Assembly (NCBI GenBank): GCA_030636125.1
Contig: DAOVXM010000120.1
Coordinates: 1 to 7,463 of the forward strand
Direction: 5' to 3'
Origin: Chloroflexota bacterium
Lineage (GTDB): Bacteria > Chloroflexota > Anaerolineae > Anaerolineales > UBA4823
DNA length: 7,463 nucleotides
Part shown: piece after piece, positions 1-6,485 of the stretch
Layout: each line of letters begins with the position of its first letter
Numbering within the stretch: position 1 is the first letter of the stretch
Program-made: the position numbers and the translations under genes
Notes under the pieces: generated by a model
Databases searched by the model: none
Told to the model about the DNA's origin: nothing
The model's input: the letters and a program-made list of their open reading frames with translations, nothing else

Positions 1-57
1 ATTGCACCTTCTTATCCCAACGTGAGGGAATACCATAATGCCCAAGACGTAATATAA
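1..57 (+). CDS. possible C-terminal tail of an upstream gene (partial)
   Basis: Frame 1 is open from the window edge to a TAA at 55-57 and would encode 18 residues ending in NAQDVI. The other two + frames stop within the first 36 bases. The segment is too short to recognise a family. The only support is the open frame and the hairpin with a T-rich flank about 25 bases later, which is where a terminator for such a gene would sit. It could equally be non-coding sequence. Confidence 0.3.
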   Translation: MAPSYPNVREYHNAQDVI

Positions 58-80
58 TTTGTTTGCTTACAACCCGTCCC

Positions 81-130
81 CGAGTAGCCCTCTGATAACC
101 ACCCCACCTGAGGGCTATTCGTTTCCTTAC
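81..130 (+). terminator. candidate intrinsic terminator, long loop
   Basis: Bases 81-92 (CGAGTAGCCCTC) pair with 110-121 (GAGGGCTATTCG) over 12 bp with a single G-T wobble, and TTTCCTT follows directly. The 17-nt loop is longer than usual for an intrinsic terminator and the T tract is broken by two C residues, so it may be a weak terminator or another kind of stem-loop. Its place just after the possible upstream stop codon at 55-57 fits the end of a transcription unit. Confidence 0.5.
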
Positions 131-285
131 ACGACACAACTTCCAGTAACGAGCAACCTGAGCCGGGGGCGATGAGAATCTCCAGATAGAGAAGCGGTAC
201 AGCTGGCGAACCAAGGGCAGGCTAGTGCGCATCTTGGAAAGTTAGAAATATATCTAGAATCGGACAAAGCGCCTGGTCGCATTTC
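131..285. other. intergenic stretch with nothing recognised
   Basis: I see no coding frame with a credible start and ribosome binding site, no tRNA-like cloverleaf and no clear repeat between the candidate terminator and the promoter of the PLD lipoprotein gene. Together with its flanks, the gene-free region covers about 280 bases (58-334). Confidence 0.5.
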
Positions 286-294
286 TGCTATAAT
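286..294 (+). promoter_or_regulatory. extended -10 promoter for the PLD lipoprotein gene
   Basis: TGC at 286-288 is joined to a perfect TATAAT at 289-294, an extended -10 element of the primary sigma factor. No good -35 box lies 16-18 bp upstream; the best nearby match, CGGACA at 261-266, is 22 bp away. Extended -10 promoters can work without a strong -35. Transcription would start near 300-302, leaving a leader of about 33 nt before the ATG at 335. Confidence 0.6.
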
Positions 295-334
295 CGGTAA
301 AGCATGGCAAAATTTTCACCAACCCTTAAGGCAT

Positions 335-1420
335 ATGTCCCGTAGCGCTTCTTTAAACGTAATCCATCGAGTGGTTCTCCTAGCTATGCTGGCTATATCG
401 GCGCTATCTTTGAGCGCTTGCCTGGATGACTTAGCCTCCACAGGTGATACCCCGCTAGAGGAATGGCCTGACACCCCAGGATGGTACTCGGTATATTTTA
501 CCGACCCAGGCGGACCCCATGCCCAATCTCTGCGTGGCGGCCCTGACGCTGAGCTGGCAGAAGCAATCGACCAGGCTCGTCTGAGCGTAGATACAGCCAT
601 CTATGACCTTGACCTGTGGAGCATTCGCGACGCACTAATTGAGGCGCATCGCCGTGGTGTCAATGTGCGCGTGGTGACCGAGAGCGATAATATGGATAGT
701 CCTGAAGTCCAGGAGTTACAAGAGGCGGGCGTCCCGGTCTTGGGAGACCGCCGTCAGGGATTGATGCACAATAAATTTGTCGTGATCGACCGTTTAGATG
801 TCTGGACTGGATCGATGAACTTTACCATTAACGGAGCCTATCGCAATGACAATAACTTGATCCGGATTCAATCTTCGCGCCTAGCGAAAGATTATATGGC
901 CGAGTTCGAAGAGATGTTTGTGGACGATCAATTTGGTTCGGGTTCACCAGCCAATACACCGCATCCGAGCTTCTCGCTGGATGGCAGCCTCTTGGAAGTG
1001 TATTTCTCCCCGGATGACGGCAGCGCGGCGCGTTTGATCGAGCTCATTGCAGGTGCGCAGGAGAGCGTTTACTTTATGGCGTATGCCTTTACCGCAGATG
1101 ATATAGCCCAGGCTCTGGTGGAGCGTACCCAGGCAGGCATAACTGTTGCGGGTGTGATCGATCAAGGTCAGGCAAATAACCAGGGAAGTGAATATGAGTC
1201 TTTGTTAGCAGAGGGCCTGGATGTACGCCTGGATGGTAGTTCGGGCAGGATGCATCATAAGGTGATCATCATCGATGGTCAGACGGTTGTTACCGGCTCG
1301 TATAACTTTAGCGCCAGTGCAGAATCCAGGAACGACGAAAATACCCTGGTGATTCACAATCCCCGCATCGTTGACCAGTACCTGAATGAGTTCGAACGGG
1401 TTTTTGACCAGGCAAGGTAG
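335..1420 (+). CDS. secreted phospholipase D-like lipoprotein (two HKD motifs)
   Basis: This is a PLD-superfamily phosphodiesterase of 361 residues exported as a lipoprotein. Residues 1-28 form a signal peptide with a basic start, a hydrophobic core and a lipobox L26-S27-A28-C29, so Cys29 is the predicted lipidated N-terminus and the enzyme works outside the cytoplasm. Two catalytic HxKxxxxD motifs are intact: H145/K147/D152 followed by GSMNF, and H307/K309/D314 followed by GSYNF. The paired motifs form one active site with a phosphohistidine intermediate in this superfamily. The substrate is not readable: nuclease-type and phospholipase-type PLDs share these motifs, and the compact HKD with G-S-x-N-F resembles the Nuc/endonuclease-like branch. 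A surface nuclease or a phospholipid hydrolase are both possible. The ATG at 335 was chosen because it gives the complete signal peptide; its ribosome binding site (AAGG, 3 nt away) is weak. The stop abuts the next gene. Confidence 0.88.
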   Translation: MSRSASLNVIHRVVLLAMLAISALSLSACLDDLASTGDTPLEEWPDTPGWYSVYFTDPGGPHAQSLRGGPDAELAEAIDQARLSVDTAIYDLDLWSIRDALIEAHRRGVNVRVVTESDNMDSPEVQELQEAGVPVLGDRRQGLMHNKFVVIDRLDVWTGSMNFTINGAYRNDNNLIRIQSSRLAKDYMAEFEEMFVDDQFGSGSPANTPHPSFSLDGSLLEVYFSPDDGSAARLIELIAGAQESVYFMAYAFTADDIAQALVERTQAGITVAGVIDQGQANNQGSEYESLLAEGLDVRLDGSSGRMHHKVIIIDGQTVVTGSYNFSASAESRNDENTLVIHNPRIVDQYLNEFERVFDQAR

Positions 1421-1464
1421 TGAGGGGATCAGAGATCGCAGGACAAAATGGAGATAAGACAGCT

Positions 1465-2094
1465 ATGACTGATAATAAACCGGTGCGTGCCTACCGTATC
1501 GAAACCCCACGCACGGTAATTCGTTGCTGGAACCCTGAGGATGCGCCGCTGTTAAAAGCGACTATTGATGCCAACCGCGAGCACTTGAGGCCGTGGATGC
1601 CATGGGCGAGCGGCGAACCTCAAAGTATCGACGAACAAGTTGAACTACTGCGGCGCTTTCGTGGTCAGTTCGACCTGGATCAGGATTATATCTACGGCAT
1701 CTTCAACCAGGAAGAGACCCAGGTGATCGGGGGGACTGGTTTGCACACACGACTTGGCGAAGGGGCGCGCGAGATCGGTTACTGGATCCATGTTGACTAC
1801 ATCAACCAGGGCTATGGGACCGAGGTGACAAGCGCGCTTATCAAGGTTGCTTTTGAAATCGATCAAGTCAATCGAGTAGAGATCCATTGTGACCCCGAAA
1901 ATACGGGGAGCGCGGCAATTCCAAGGAAGATAGGTTTAACCCACGAAGCCACCTTGCGTGCTCGTGTTTTCGACAGTGATGGGAAGCCGCGCGATACCAT
2001 GATCTGGACCCTGTTTGCTGACGAATACCCGGCTAGCCTGGCTTCAGAGGCTGAGGTTAAAGCGTTTGACGCGCTGGGTAAAAGAATCCTTTGA
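1465..2094 (+). CDS. GNAT N-acetyltransferase, RimJ/RimL-like
   Basis: A 209-residue acetyl-CoA-dependent N-acetyltransferase of the GNAT fold. It opens with the RimJ/RimL-type pattern ETPRTVIRCWNPEDAPLL (residues 13-30) and a PWMPW segment. The acetyl-CoA pyrophosphate loop is NQGYGTE (114-120), and N146 and S149 in ENTGS correspond to the usual N-x-x-S helix, followed by KIGL. This branch acetylates the N-terminal amine of ribosomal proteins or small-molecule amines; the true substrate cannot be read here. I chose ATG 1465, which has GGAG at 1450-1453, an 11-nt spacing. A GTG at 1420 would add 15 residues and overlap the PLD stop codon by one base, but the extra residues (RGSEIAGQNGDKTA) do not look like part of the domain. 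The tight spacing suggests co-transcription with the PLD gene, though no functional link is evident. Confidence 0.85.
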   Translation: MTDNKPVRAYRIETPRTVIRCWNPEDAPLLKATIDANREHLRPWMPWASGEPQSIDEQVELLRRFRGQFDLDQDYIYGIFNQEETQVIGGTGLHTRLGEGAREIGYWIHVDYINQGYGTEVTSALIKVAFEIDQVNRVEIHCDPENTGSAAIPRKIGLTHEATLRARVFDSDGKPRDTMIWTLFADEYPASLASEAEVKAFDALGKRIL

Positions 2095-2230
2095 ATATCG
2101 CCTTTGCTATTGTAAGCTCGTGCCTGAGGGCAGCCAGTAAGAAACATGGCTTAATAATGAATTTTGCTAAAACTACCCTCGAAGTAAAACAGGTCATTTG
2201 CCCGTAATCTTATTCCTAAATTCCTGATCA

Positions 2231-2237
2231 TAAGGAG
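2231..2237 (+). promoter_or_regulatory. strong ribosome binding site of the ATPase gene
   Basis: TAAGGAG lies 5 nt before the ATG at 2243 and fixes this start. The 148-bp gap upstream (2095-2242) holds no hairpin with a T tract and no promoter match I would defend, so it is unclear whether the ATPase gene has its own promoter. Confidence 0.75.
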
Positions 2238-2242
2238 TGTAA

Positions 2243-4198
2243 ATGGAACTAGAAGATAAATACTATATTGGACGAGTTTTTGACCCCTCGGGAGGACAGA
2301 TCACCGACCAGCCTCTGCTTTATGACCCTGGCGACCTGACCACCCACGCGGTGGTGGTCGGCATGACCGGATCTGGCAAGACAGGGCTGTGCATCGACCT
2401 GTTGGAAGAAGCCGCTTTGAACGGTGTGCCGGCCTTGATGATCGACCCTAAGGGTGATATCACCAATTCCCTGTTGCATTTCCCTGATTTGCTGCCTGAG
2501 GATTTTCAGCCTTGGGTGAATGCTGACCAGGCGCGCCGTGATGGCAAGTCGCCAGAGCAGGCCGCCACCGAAGCAGCCGCGCTCTGGCGAAAAGGGCTAG
2601 GCAAGTGGGATATTGGCCCAGAGCGTCTGCGCGCCCTGAAAGACGCCGCCCAGTTCGCTATCTACACACCCGGTTCCGACGCCGGTATCCCGATCAGTAT
2701 CCTGGCATCGTTAAAGGCTCCTGCCATCTCTTGGGAAAACAACCGTGAACTGCTGCGTGAGAAAATTTCCGGCACGGTCACGGCTCTGCTTGGGCTGGTT
2801 GGCGTGGAAGATATCGACCCTGTACGCTCGCGTGAACATATCCTGTTATCCAACATCTTTGAATATGCCTGGAGCCAGGGTAAGGATCTTGATCTGGGCG
2901 AGCTGATCCTACAAACTCAGAATCCACCTTTCGAGAAGCTGGGTGTATTCGAAATAAACACTTTCTTCCCAGAGAAGGAGCGTTTTGAGCTGGCTATTCT
3001 GCTCAATAATATTTTGGCGGCGCCTGCTTTCCAGGCCTGGATCGAAGGACAGCCGCTTGATATCCCTGGCTTGCTCTACACACCTGATGGCCGTCCGCGC
3101 CACAGTGTTTTCTATATCGCCCACCTGCCCGATGCTGAGCGTATGTTTTTTGTGACCCTGCTTTACTCCGCGGTTGAGACCTGGATGAGAACTCAAAGCG
3201 GCATTACTTCATTGCGAGCTATCCTGTATTTCGACGAGATATTTGGCTACTTGCCACCAATTAGTAATCCGCCCTCTAAGCAGCCTATGCTACGCATGTT
3301 GAAACAGGCGCGCGCTTTTGGCGTAGGGCAGGTGTTGGTCACCCAGAATCCAGTCGATGTTGATTATAAAGCGCTCTCCAATGCCGGAACGTGGTTCATC
3401 GGCAAGCTGCAAACGGAGAATGATAAAGCACGTCTGCTGGATGGTCTCGAGAGTGCCATGTCGGGAGGCATGGACCGTGGGGAATATGACCGCTTAATCT
3501 CTTCGTTGGGTAAAAGGGTCTTCCTGCTCCATAATGTCCATGAAAAACACCCACAACCATTCCAGACACGCTGGGCGATGAATTACCTGGCAGGGCCGCT
3601 AACCCGCTCCCAGGTCCCAGCATTAAACCAATTGGTAGGTGCAGGAGGGGCTTTACAGCCGCTGGAGGTTGAACAACTCTCCACAGCTGCCCCAACGCCT
3701 GGGCGCGGAGTTCAAGAACCGCAACCGTTACCCCCGCCGGTTGGTGAGGTGCAGGCTACAATCCCGGCCTCGCCGGTCACCACTCATGAATCGCAAATCG
3801 ACCTCGGCTCTTCCACTCGCCCTGCGGTCCCCTCTGGTATCGCAGAGTATTTCTTACCTAATAACCTAACCCTCAGCCAATCTGCAAAAACAGCAGGACG
3901 TTCACTTCTACAAGGTACCCGCACCTTAGGTCTTCTGTACAAACCGGTGTTGATAGCCCAGGCTGATATCCGCTTTCTCCAGCGCAAGTACAACCTGGAC
4001 CACGAAATTCGTCGCACAGCCTTGGTTTTTGAACCTGACCGGCGCGGGACGGTCCGCTGGGAGGATTGGCAAGCCAGCCCGGTCGACCCGCGCGCGCTAG
4101 ACCGCCAGCCTCCGCCGGAGGTGCAATTTGCCGCGCTAGAAGCACCACTTTCTGAAGGCAAGATATTACGCTCGCTGAAAGCAGATTTCACTGATTGA
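2243..4198 (+). CDS. HerA/VirB4-like P-loop ATPase (N-terminal part of a split gene)
   Basis: A 651-residue ATPase of the FtsK-HerA-VirB4 superfamily, predicted cytoplasmic. Walker A is GMTGSGKT at 40-47. IDPKGD at 67-72 is the early acidic motif typical of HerA/VirB4 proteins. Walker B is ILYFDEIFGY at 327-336 with D331 and E332, and VTQNP at 366-370 carries the sensor-type Gln368 after RAFGVGQ. Residues 480-535 are a Pro/Ala/Thr-rich linker, and 536-650 form a C-terminal domain beginning EYFLP. Such ATPases usually act as hexameric DNA or protein pumps, but this branch has no established function that I know of. It is not accompanied by NurA, Mre11 or Rad50, so a HerA repair role is not supported. 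The protein stops at a TGA (4196-4198), and the same frame continues straight into the next ORF, which looks like its missing coiled-coil tail. The N-terminal ATPase module is intact. Confidence 0.85.
   Translation: MELEDKYYIGRVFDPSGGQITDQPLLYDPGDLTTHAVVVGMTGSGKTGLCIDLLEEAALNGVPALMIDPKGDITNSLLHFPDLLPEDFQPWVNADQARRDGKSPEQAATEAAALWRKGLGKWDIGPERLRALKDAAQFAIYTPGSDAGIPISILASLKAPAISWENNRELLREKISGTVTALLGLVGVEDIDPVRSREHILLSNIFEYAWSQGKDLDLGELILQTQNPPFEKLGVFEINTFFPEKERFELAILLNNILAAPAFQAWIEGQPLDIPGLLYTPDGRPRHSVFYIAHLPDAERMFFVTLLYSAVETWMRTQSGITSLRAILYFDEIFGYLPPISNPPSKQPMLRMLKQARAFGVGQVLVTQNPVDVDYKALSNAGTWFIGKLQTENDKARLLDGLESAMSGGMDRGEYDRLISSLGKRVFLLHNVHEKHPQPFQTRWAMNYLAGPLTRSQVPALNQLVGAGGALQPLEVEQLSTAAPTPGRGVQEPQPLPPPVGEVQATIPASPVTTHESQIDLGSSTRPAVPSGIAEYFLPNNLTLSQSAKTAGRSLLQGTRTLGLLYKPVLIAQADIRFLQRKYNLDHEIRRTALVFEPDRRGTVRWEDWQASPVDPRALDRQPPPEVQFAALEAPLSEGKILRSLKADFTD
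4196..4198 (+). other. in-frame UGA dividing the ATPase from its coiled-coil tail
   Basis: Reading in the ATPase frame gives ...KADFTD, then UGA, then AYHTTEVKVRANETLKIY... with no other stop until 4799. The distance from ATPase stop to the GTG at 4223 is 24 nt, exactly eight codons, so the two ORFs are in the same frame. One base change (TGG to TGA) would explain the break: the expected motif here is of the D-W-x-Y kind. Four other genes in the window end in TGA, so UGA is not a sense codon in this genome. Confidence 0.8.
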
Positions 4199-4213
4199 GC
4201 CTATCATACAACT

Positions 4214-4217
4214 GAGG
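4214..4217 (+). promoter_or_regulatory. candidate internal ribosome binding site for the coiled-coil ORF
   Basis: GAGG at 4214-4217 sits 5 nt before the GTG at 4223 and only 15 nt after the ATPase stop. This is good enough for reinitiation or independent initiation, so the downstream part could be made as a separate protein. The same bases would encode E-V in an uninterrupted protein, so the match may be chance. Confidence 0.45.
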
Positions 4218-4222
4218 TAAAG

Positions 4223-4801
4223 GTGCGCGCGAATGAGACCTTGAAGATCTATGCTGGTCCTGAGGTCTCCCAGGCTGAGTTCCGCAAACTATGCACCGAG
4301 GCCGCGCGTGAGAAGCTCGAAGACGAGGCTGAGAAGGTTGCCAACTCTTTCGACAAAAAGATCGAACGCATTGAAGACCGTTTGGATAGGGAAGAACGCG
4401 AGTTGCGTGAAGACAAGGCAGAACTGTCTCAACGTAAACGGGAGGAATGGGGGACCCATGCCGAAAATGTCTTCAGCCTGTTTGGAGGTCGTAAACGCCG
4501 CCTCTCCACCTCATTATCGAAGCGCCGCATGGCTGAAAAGGCTGAAGCCGATGTGGAAGAATCGGAGGAAGTCATTGAGGATTACGAGCAGGATATTGCC
4601 GAGCTCCAGAAGGAGGAGGAGCGCGCCCTGGAGGATGTCATCCAAAAGTGGCGCGATATAGCTGACGATATGACTGAGATTCCAGTCACACCTTATAAGA
4701 AGGATATCCTGGTCGATCTGTTTGGAGTAGCCTGGATGCCGTTCCATATTCTGCAGGTCGAGGATGAAGTCCTGGAACTGCCCGGGTTTGGTGAAGGGTA
4801 A
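4223..4801 (+). CDS. coiled-coil protein, C-terminal part of the split ATPase gene
   Basis: A 192-residue, highly charged protein starting at GTG. Residues 6-30 (LKIYAGPEVSQAEF to AARE) look like the short motif that precedes the coiled coil in full-length members of this ATPase family. Two long helices rich in Glu, Lys and Arg follow at about 28-75 and 103-150, separated by a Gly/Arg stretch (FGGRKRR, 87-93) that would act as a hairpin turn or hinge. A small C-terminal block (153-175, ending WMPFHI) closes the protein. From my recollection of longer homologues of about 800 residues, helix-hinge-helix plus a W-x-P-type end is the normal C-terminus of the ATPase upstream. I therefore read this ORF as the detached tail, not an unrelated gene. 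It is well conserved in appearance, with no further stops, so it is either recently separated or still translated by reinitiation. Confidence 0.75.
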   Translation: MRANETLKIYAGPEVSQAEFRKLCTEAAREKLEDEAEKVANSFDKKIERIEDRLDREERELREDKAELSQRKREEWGTHAENVFSLFGGRKRRLSTSLSKRRMAEKAEADVEESEEVIEDYEQDIAELQKEEERALEDVIQKWRDIADDMTEIPVTPYKKDILVDLFGVAWMPFHILQVEDEVLELPGFGEG

Positions 4802-4824
4802 GATAAGTGTAAAAAATGGCCCTT

Positions 4825-4868
4825 TGGAAATTGCTTTGGTAAGCTGCCTCCTTGTACGGAGGTTTCCA
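4825..4868. repeat. nested hairpin upstream of the CBS gene
   Basis: CCTCC at 4847-4851 pairs with GGAGG at 4858-4862 around a 6-nt loop, and TGGAAA at 4825-4830 pairs with TTTCCA at 4863-4868, stacking directly on the inner stem on the right side with a 16-nt bulge on the left. No T tract follows on either strand, so it is not a normal intrinsic terminator. The CCTCC arm is also complementary to the GGAGG ribosome binding site of the CBS gene at 4899-4903, so the element might affect translation. This is a structural reading by eye only. Confidence 0.4.
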
Positions 4869-4906
4869 GAGATCCAAAAAATTATTGGTATACAAATTGG
4901 AGGTAA

Positions 4907-5368
4907 ATGATGACAACGACCAAACTATATCTACAAAGAAAAGGAAATGAGGTCTGGTCGACGCGACCGGACGTAACTGTGTTCGAAGCCCTGCGGTTAA
5001 TGGCTGAGAAAGATATCGGTGCCTTGCTGGTGTTTGAGTCTGACCAATTGGTCGGTATTTTTTCTGAACGCGACTATGCACGTAAAGTCATCCTGCAAGG
5101 CAAATCATCAACGGAAACCCTCGTTGGTGAGATTATGACTCCACAGGTGGTCTATGTTCGGCCCGAACAAACTATTGAGGAGTGCATGGCCTTAATGACC
5201 GAAAAACGTATTCGCCATCTCCCTGTTATGGAAGATGGTCGCGTAGTAGGTTTGATATCAATTGGCGATGTGGTCAAGTCGATTATCTCTGAACAAGAAT
5301 TCGTCATCGAACAGCTGACAAATTATATTACCGGCAACACGATGCATGACTATCTGGATAAATCGTAA
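4907..5368 (+). CDS. CBS-domain pair protein
   Basis: A stand-alone tandem CBS (Bateman) protein of 153 residues, soluble and cytoplasmic. CBS1 spans about 14-67 and ends with GIFSERDYARKVI; CBS2 spans about 74-130 with EIMTPQVVYV at its start and GLISIGDVVKSII at its end. The S/T-x-x-D ribose-phosphate contacts are S53-E-R-D56 and S118-I-G-D121, so adenine nucleotide binding is likely. No catalytic domain is fused, so it probably acts as a sensor or regulator of a partner that is not identifiable here. The start is ATGATG: GGAGG at 4899-4903 is 3 nt from the ATG at 4907 and 6 nt from the ATG at 4910, so the second Met is the better-placed start. It is followed by a 94-bp gap before the next gene, so co-transcription with it is possible but unproven. 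Confidence 0.88.
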   Translation: MMTTTKLYLQRKGNEVWSTRPDVTVFEALRLMAEKDIGALLVFESDQLVGIFSERDYARKVILQGKSSTETLVGEIMTPQVVYVRPEQTIEECMALMTEKRIRHLPVMEDGRVVGLISIGDVVKSIISEQEFVIEQLTNYITGNTMHDYLDKS

Positions 5369-5462
5369 AGGTGACATCTTGAAGGATGGACGCACGCTTT
5401 GCGGACGGGTGGCGCGCAAGAAGAGAAACCTTTGCCAGCCTGATAAATTTTAGGAGCTGTCG

Positions 5463-5987
5463 ATGACTTCCGAGAGAATGGATCGAACACGTGAGGGGGG
5501 TCAAGCACCTGCTGACCATCTCAACGCCATCGGTGTCTTGACGCGCCGGGAGGTCGAAGCGCATATCATTGCTCCGCTGTTGGAAGCACTGAGTGATGAA
5601 TTTGGGCGCGAGCGCGTGCTAGAGATAACTCGCCAAACGATCGTTGGTATTGCCAAGGAGCAAGGGAAGCAACTGGCTGAAAGCATGGGTGGGAATACGC
5701 TGGCTCATTTCGCTGCTTCGCTGGACGCCTGGAAGAAGGATGATGCTTTGTTAATCGATGTATTGGAGCAAACTGAGGACAGTTTCTCGTTTAATATAAC
5801 ACGCTGCCGCTACGCCGAGATGTATGTTGAGCTGGGTGTCCCCGAGTTAGGGGTGCTTCTGTCGTGCAACCGCGATTTTGCCCTGATCGAGGGTTTCAAC
5901 CCCGAAGTCAACCTTACCCGCACGCAGACCATCATGGAGGGAGCGCCATTTTGTGATTTTCGTTTTATGCTGCGAGAGGAAGAGTGA
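5463..5987 (+). CDS. L-2-amino-thiazoline-4-carboxylate (ATC) hydrolase-family protein
   Basis: A 174-residue cytoplasmic protein resembling the ATC hydrolase family (PF14196). The N-terminal half (residues 27-100) is helical, including [18 protein letters not shown] and an EITRQTI segment. The C-terminal half carries the conserved core: [11 protein letters not shown] with C115, [10 protein letters not shown] with C135 and D138, [10 protein letters not shown], and the final CDFRF with C164. The three cysteines and the Asp are the residues I would expect to be functional. The family is named after a Pseudomonas enzyme that opens the thiazoline ring on the way to L-cysteine, but most members are uncharacterised, so the substrate here is not established. 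TAGGAG at 5451-5456 lies 6 nt before the ATG at 5463 and fixes the start. The stop is 3 nt before the SixA-like gene, implying one transcript. Confidence 0.75.
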   Translation: MTSERMDRTREGGQAPADHLNAIGVLTRREVEAHIIAPLLEALSDEFGRERVLEITRQTIVGIAKEQGKQLAESMGGNTLAHFAASLDAWKKDDALLIDVLEQTEDSFSFNITRCRYAEMYVELGVPELGVLLSCNRDFALIEGFNPEVNLTRTQTIMEGAPFCDFRFMLREEE

Positions 5988-5990
5988 ACT

Positions 5991-6485
5991 GTGAAAACGC
6001 TGCTGGTACTGCGCCACGCCAAGTCTAGCTGGAAAGATCTATATCTGGCCGACCACGATCGCCCGCTTAACAAGCGCGGTAAACGCGACGCTCCTCGCAT
6101 GGGTCGACTTCTGCTAGACGAAGATTTACTACCCGATCTGATCCTCAGCTCTACAGCTAAACGTGCTCGGATGACAGTAGCAGGCCTTATTGGTGGAAGC
6201 GATTACTCTGCTGAAGTCCAATTTACCCGAGATTTCTATCATGCCTACACGGAAACTTTTATCACCATCCTGAGCGAATTGAAAAATAAATTTGAGCAAG
6301 TCATGATCGTCGGGCACAATCCTGGCCTGGAAGAATTGCTTGAAGTTTTAACGGGAGATTATGAGCGTATGCCCACCGCTGCACTGGCCCAGGTGGCATT
6401 GCCCATCCAAAGTTGGGCGGATTTGGAGGAAGAGACGGTGGGTGAATTGATCATGGTTTGGCGTCCGAAAGAATTGGATGAGTGA
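5991..6485 (+). CDS. sixA: SixA-like phosphohistidine phosphatase
   Basis: A 164-residue member of the histidine phosphatase (RHG) superfamily, SixA type. The catalytic R8-H9-A-K-S motif opens the protein, where H9 is the phosphate-accepting nucleophile; DHDRPLNKRGKRDAPRMG (21-38) is the typical SixA signature, R58 lies in SSTAKRAR, and the second catalytic histidine is H109 in VGHNPGLEEL. SixA proteins remove phosphate from phosphohistidine on HPt domains or PTS proteins, but no kinase or HPt protein is encoded in the window, so the target is unknown. The start is a GTG at 5991 with AGGA at 5977-5980, 10 nt upstream and inside the end of the previous gene, a translational-coupling arrangement. 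Its own end overlaps the next gene by 8 nt. Confidence 0.88.
   Translation: MKTLLVLRHAKSSWKDLYLADHDRPLNKRGKRDAPRMGRLLLDEDLLPDLILSSTAKRARMTVAGLIGGSDYSAEVQFTRDFYHAYTETFITILSELKNKFEQVMIVGHNPGLEELLEVLTGDYERMPTAALAQVALPIQSWADLEEETVGELIMVWRPKELDE

Noticed and set aside
53..58. TATAAT at 53-58 as a promoter -10
   Set aside because: There is no -35 box at the right distance, it sits in A/T-rich sequence, and the hairpin with a T-rich flank comes directly after it.
3784..4191. Minus-strand ORF of 135 codons opposite the ATPase C-terminal part
   Set aside because: It is an Arg/Ser-rich antisense reading of a clearly coding region, has no family resemblance, and the + strand frame shows the recognisable domains.
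335..4198. A PLD nuclease plus HerA-like ATPase as an antiphage pair
   Set aside because: The PLD protein has a clear lipoprotein signal and acts outside the cytoplasm, a GNAT gene and a 148-bp gap separate it from the ATPase, and the ATPase has its own strong ribosome binding site.
4196..4198. UGA as selenocysteine or as tryptophan by an altered genetic code
   Set aside because: Other genes in the window end in TGA (2092-2094, 5985-5987, 6483-6485, 7111-7113), which argues against reassignment. The flanking residues suggest a Trp position, not a catalytic Cys/Sec, and no convincing SECIS-like hairpin follows.
4251..4661. + strand ORF of 136 codons overlapping the coiled-coil gene
   Set aside because: It is a +1-frame reading with Arg/Ser-rich low-quality composition; the frame from 4223 shows heptad-like Glu/Lys/Leu patterning and continues the upstream ATPase frame.
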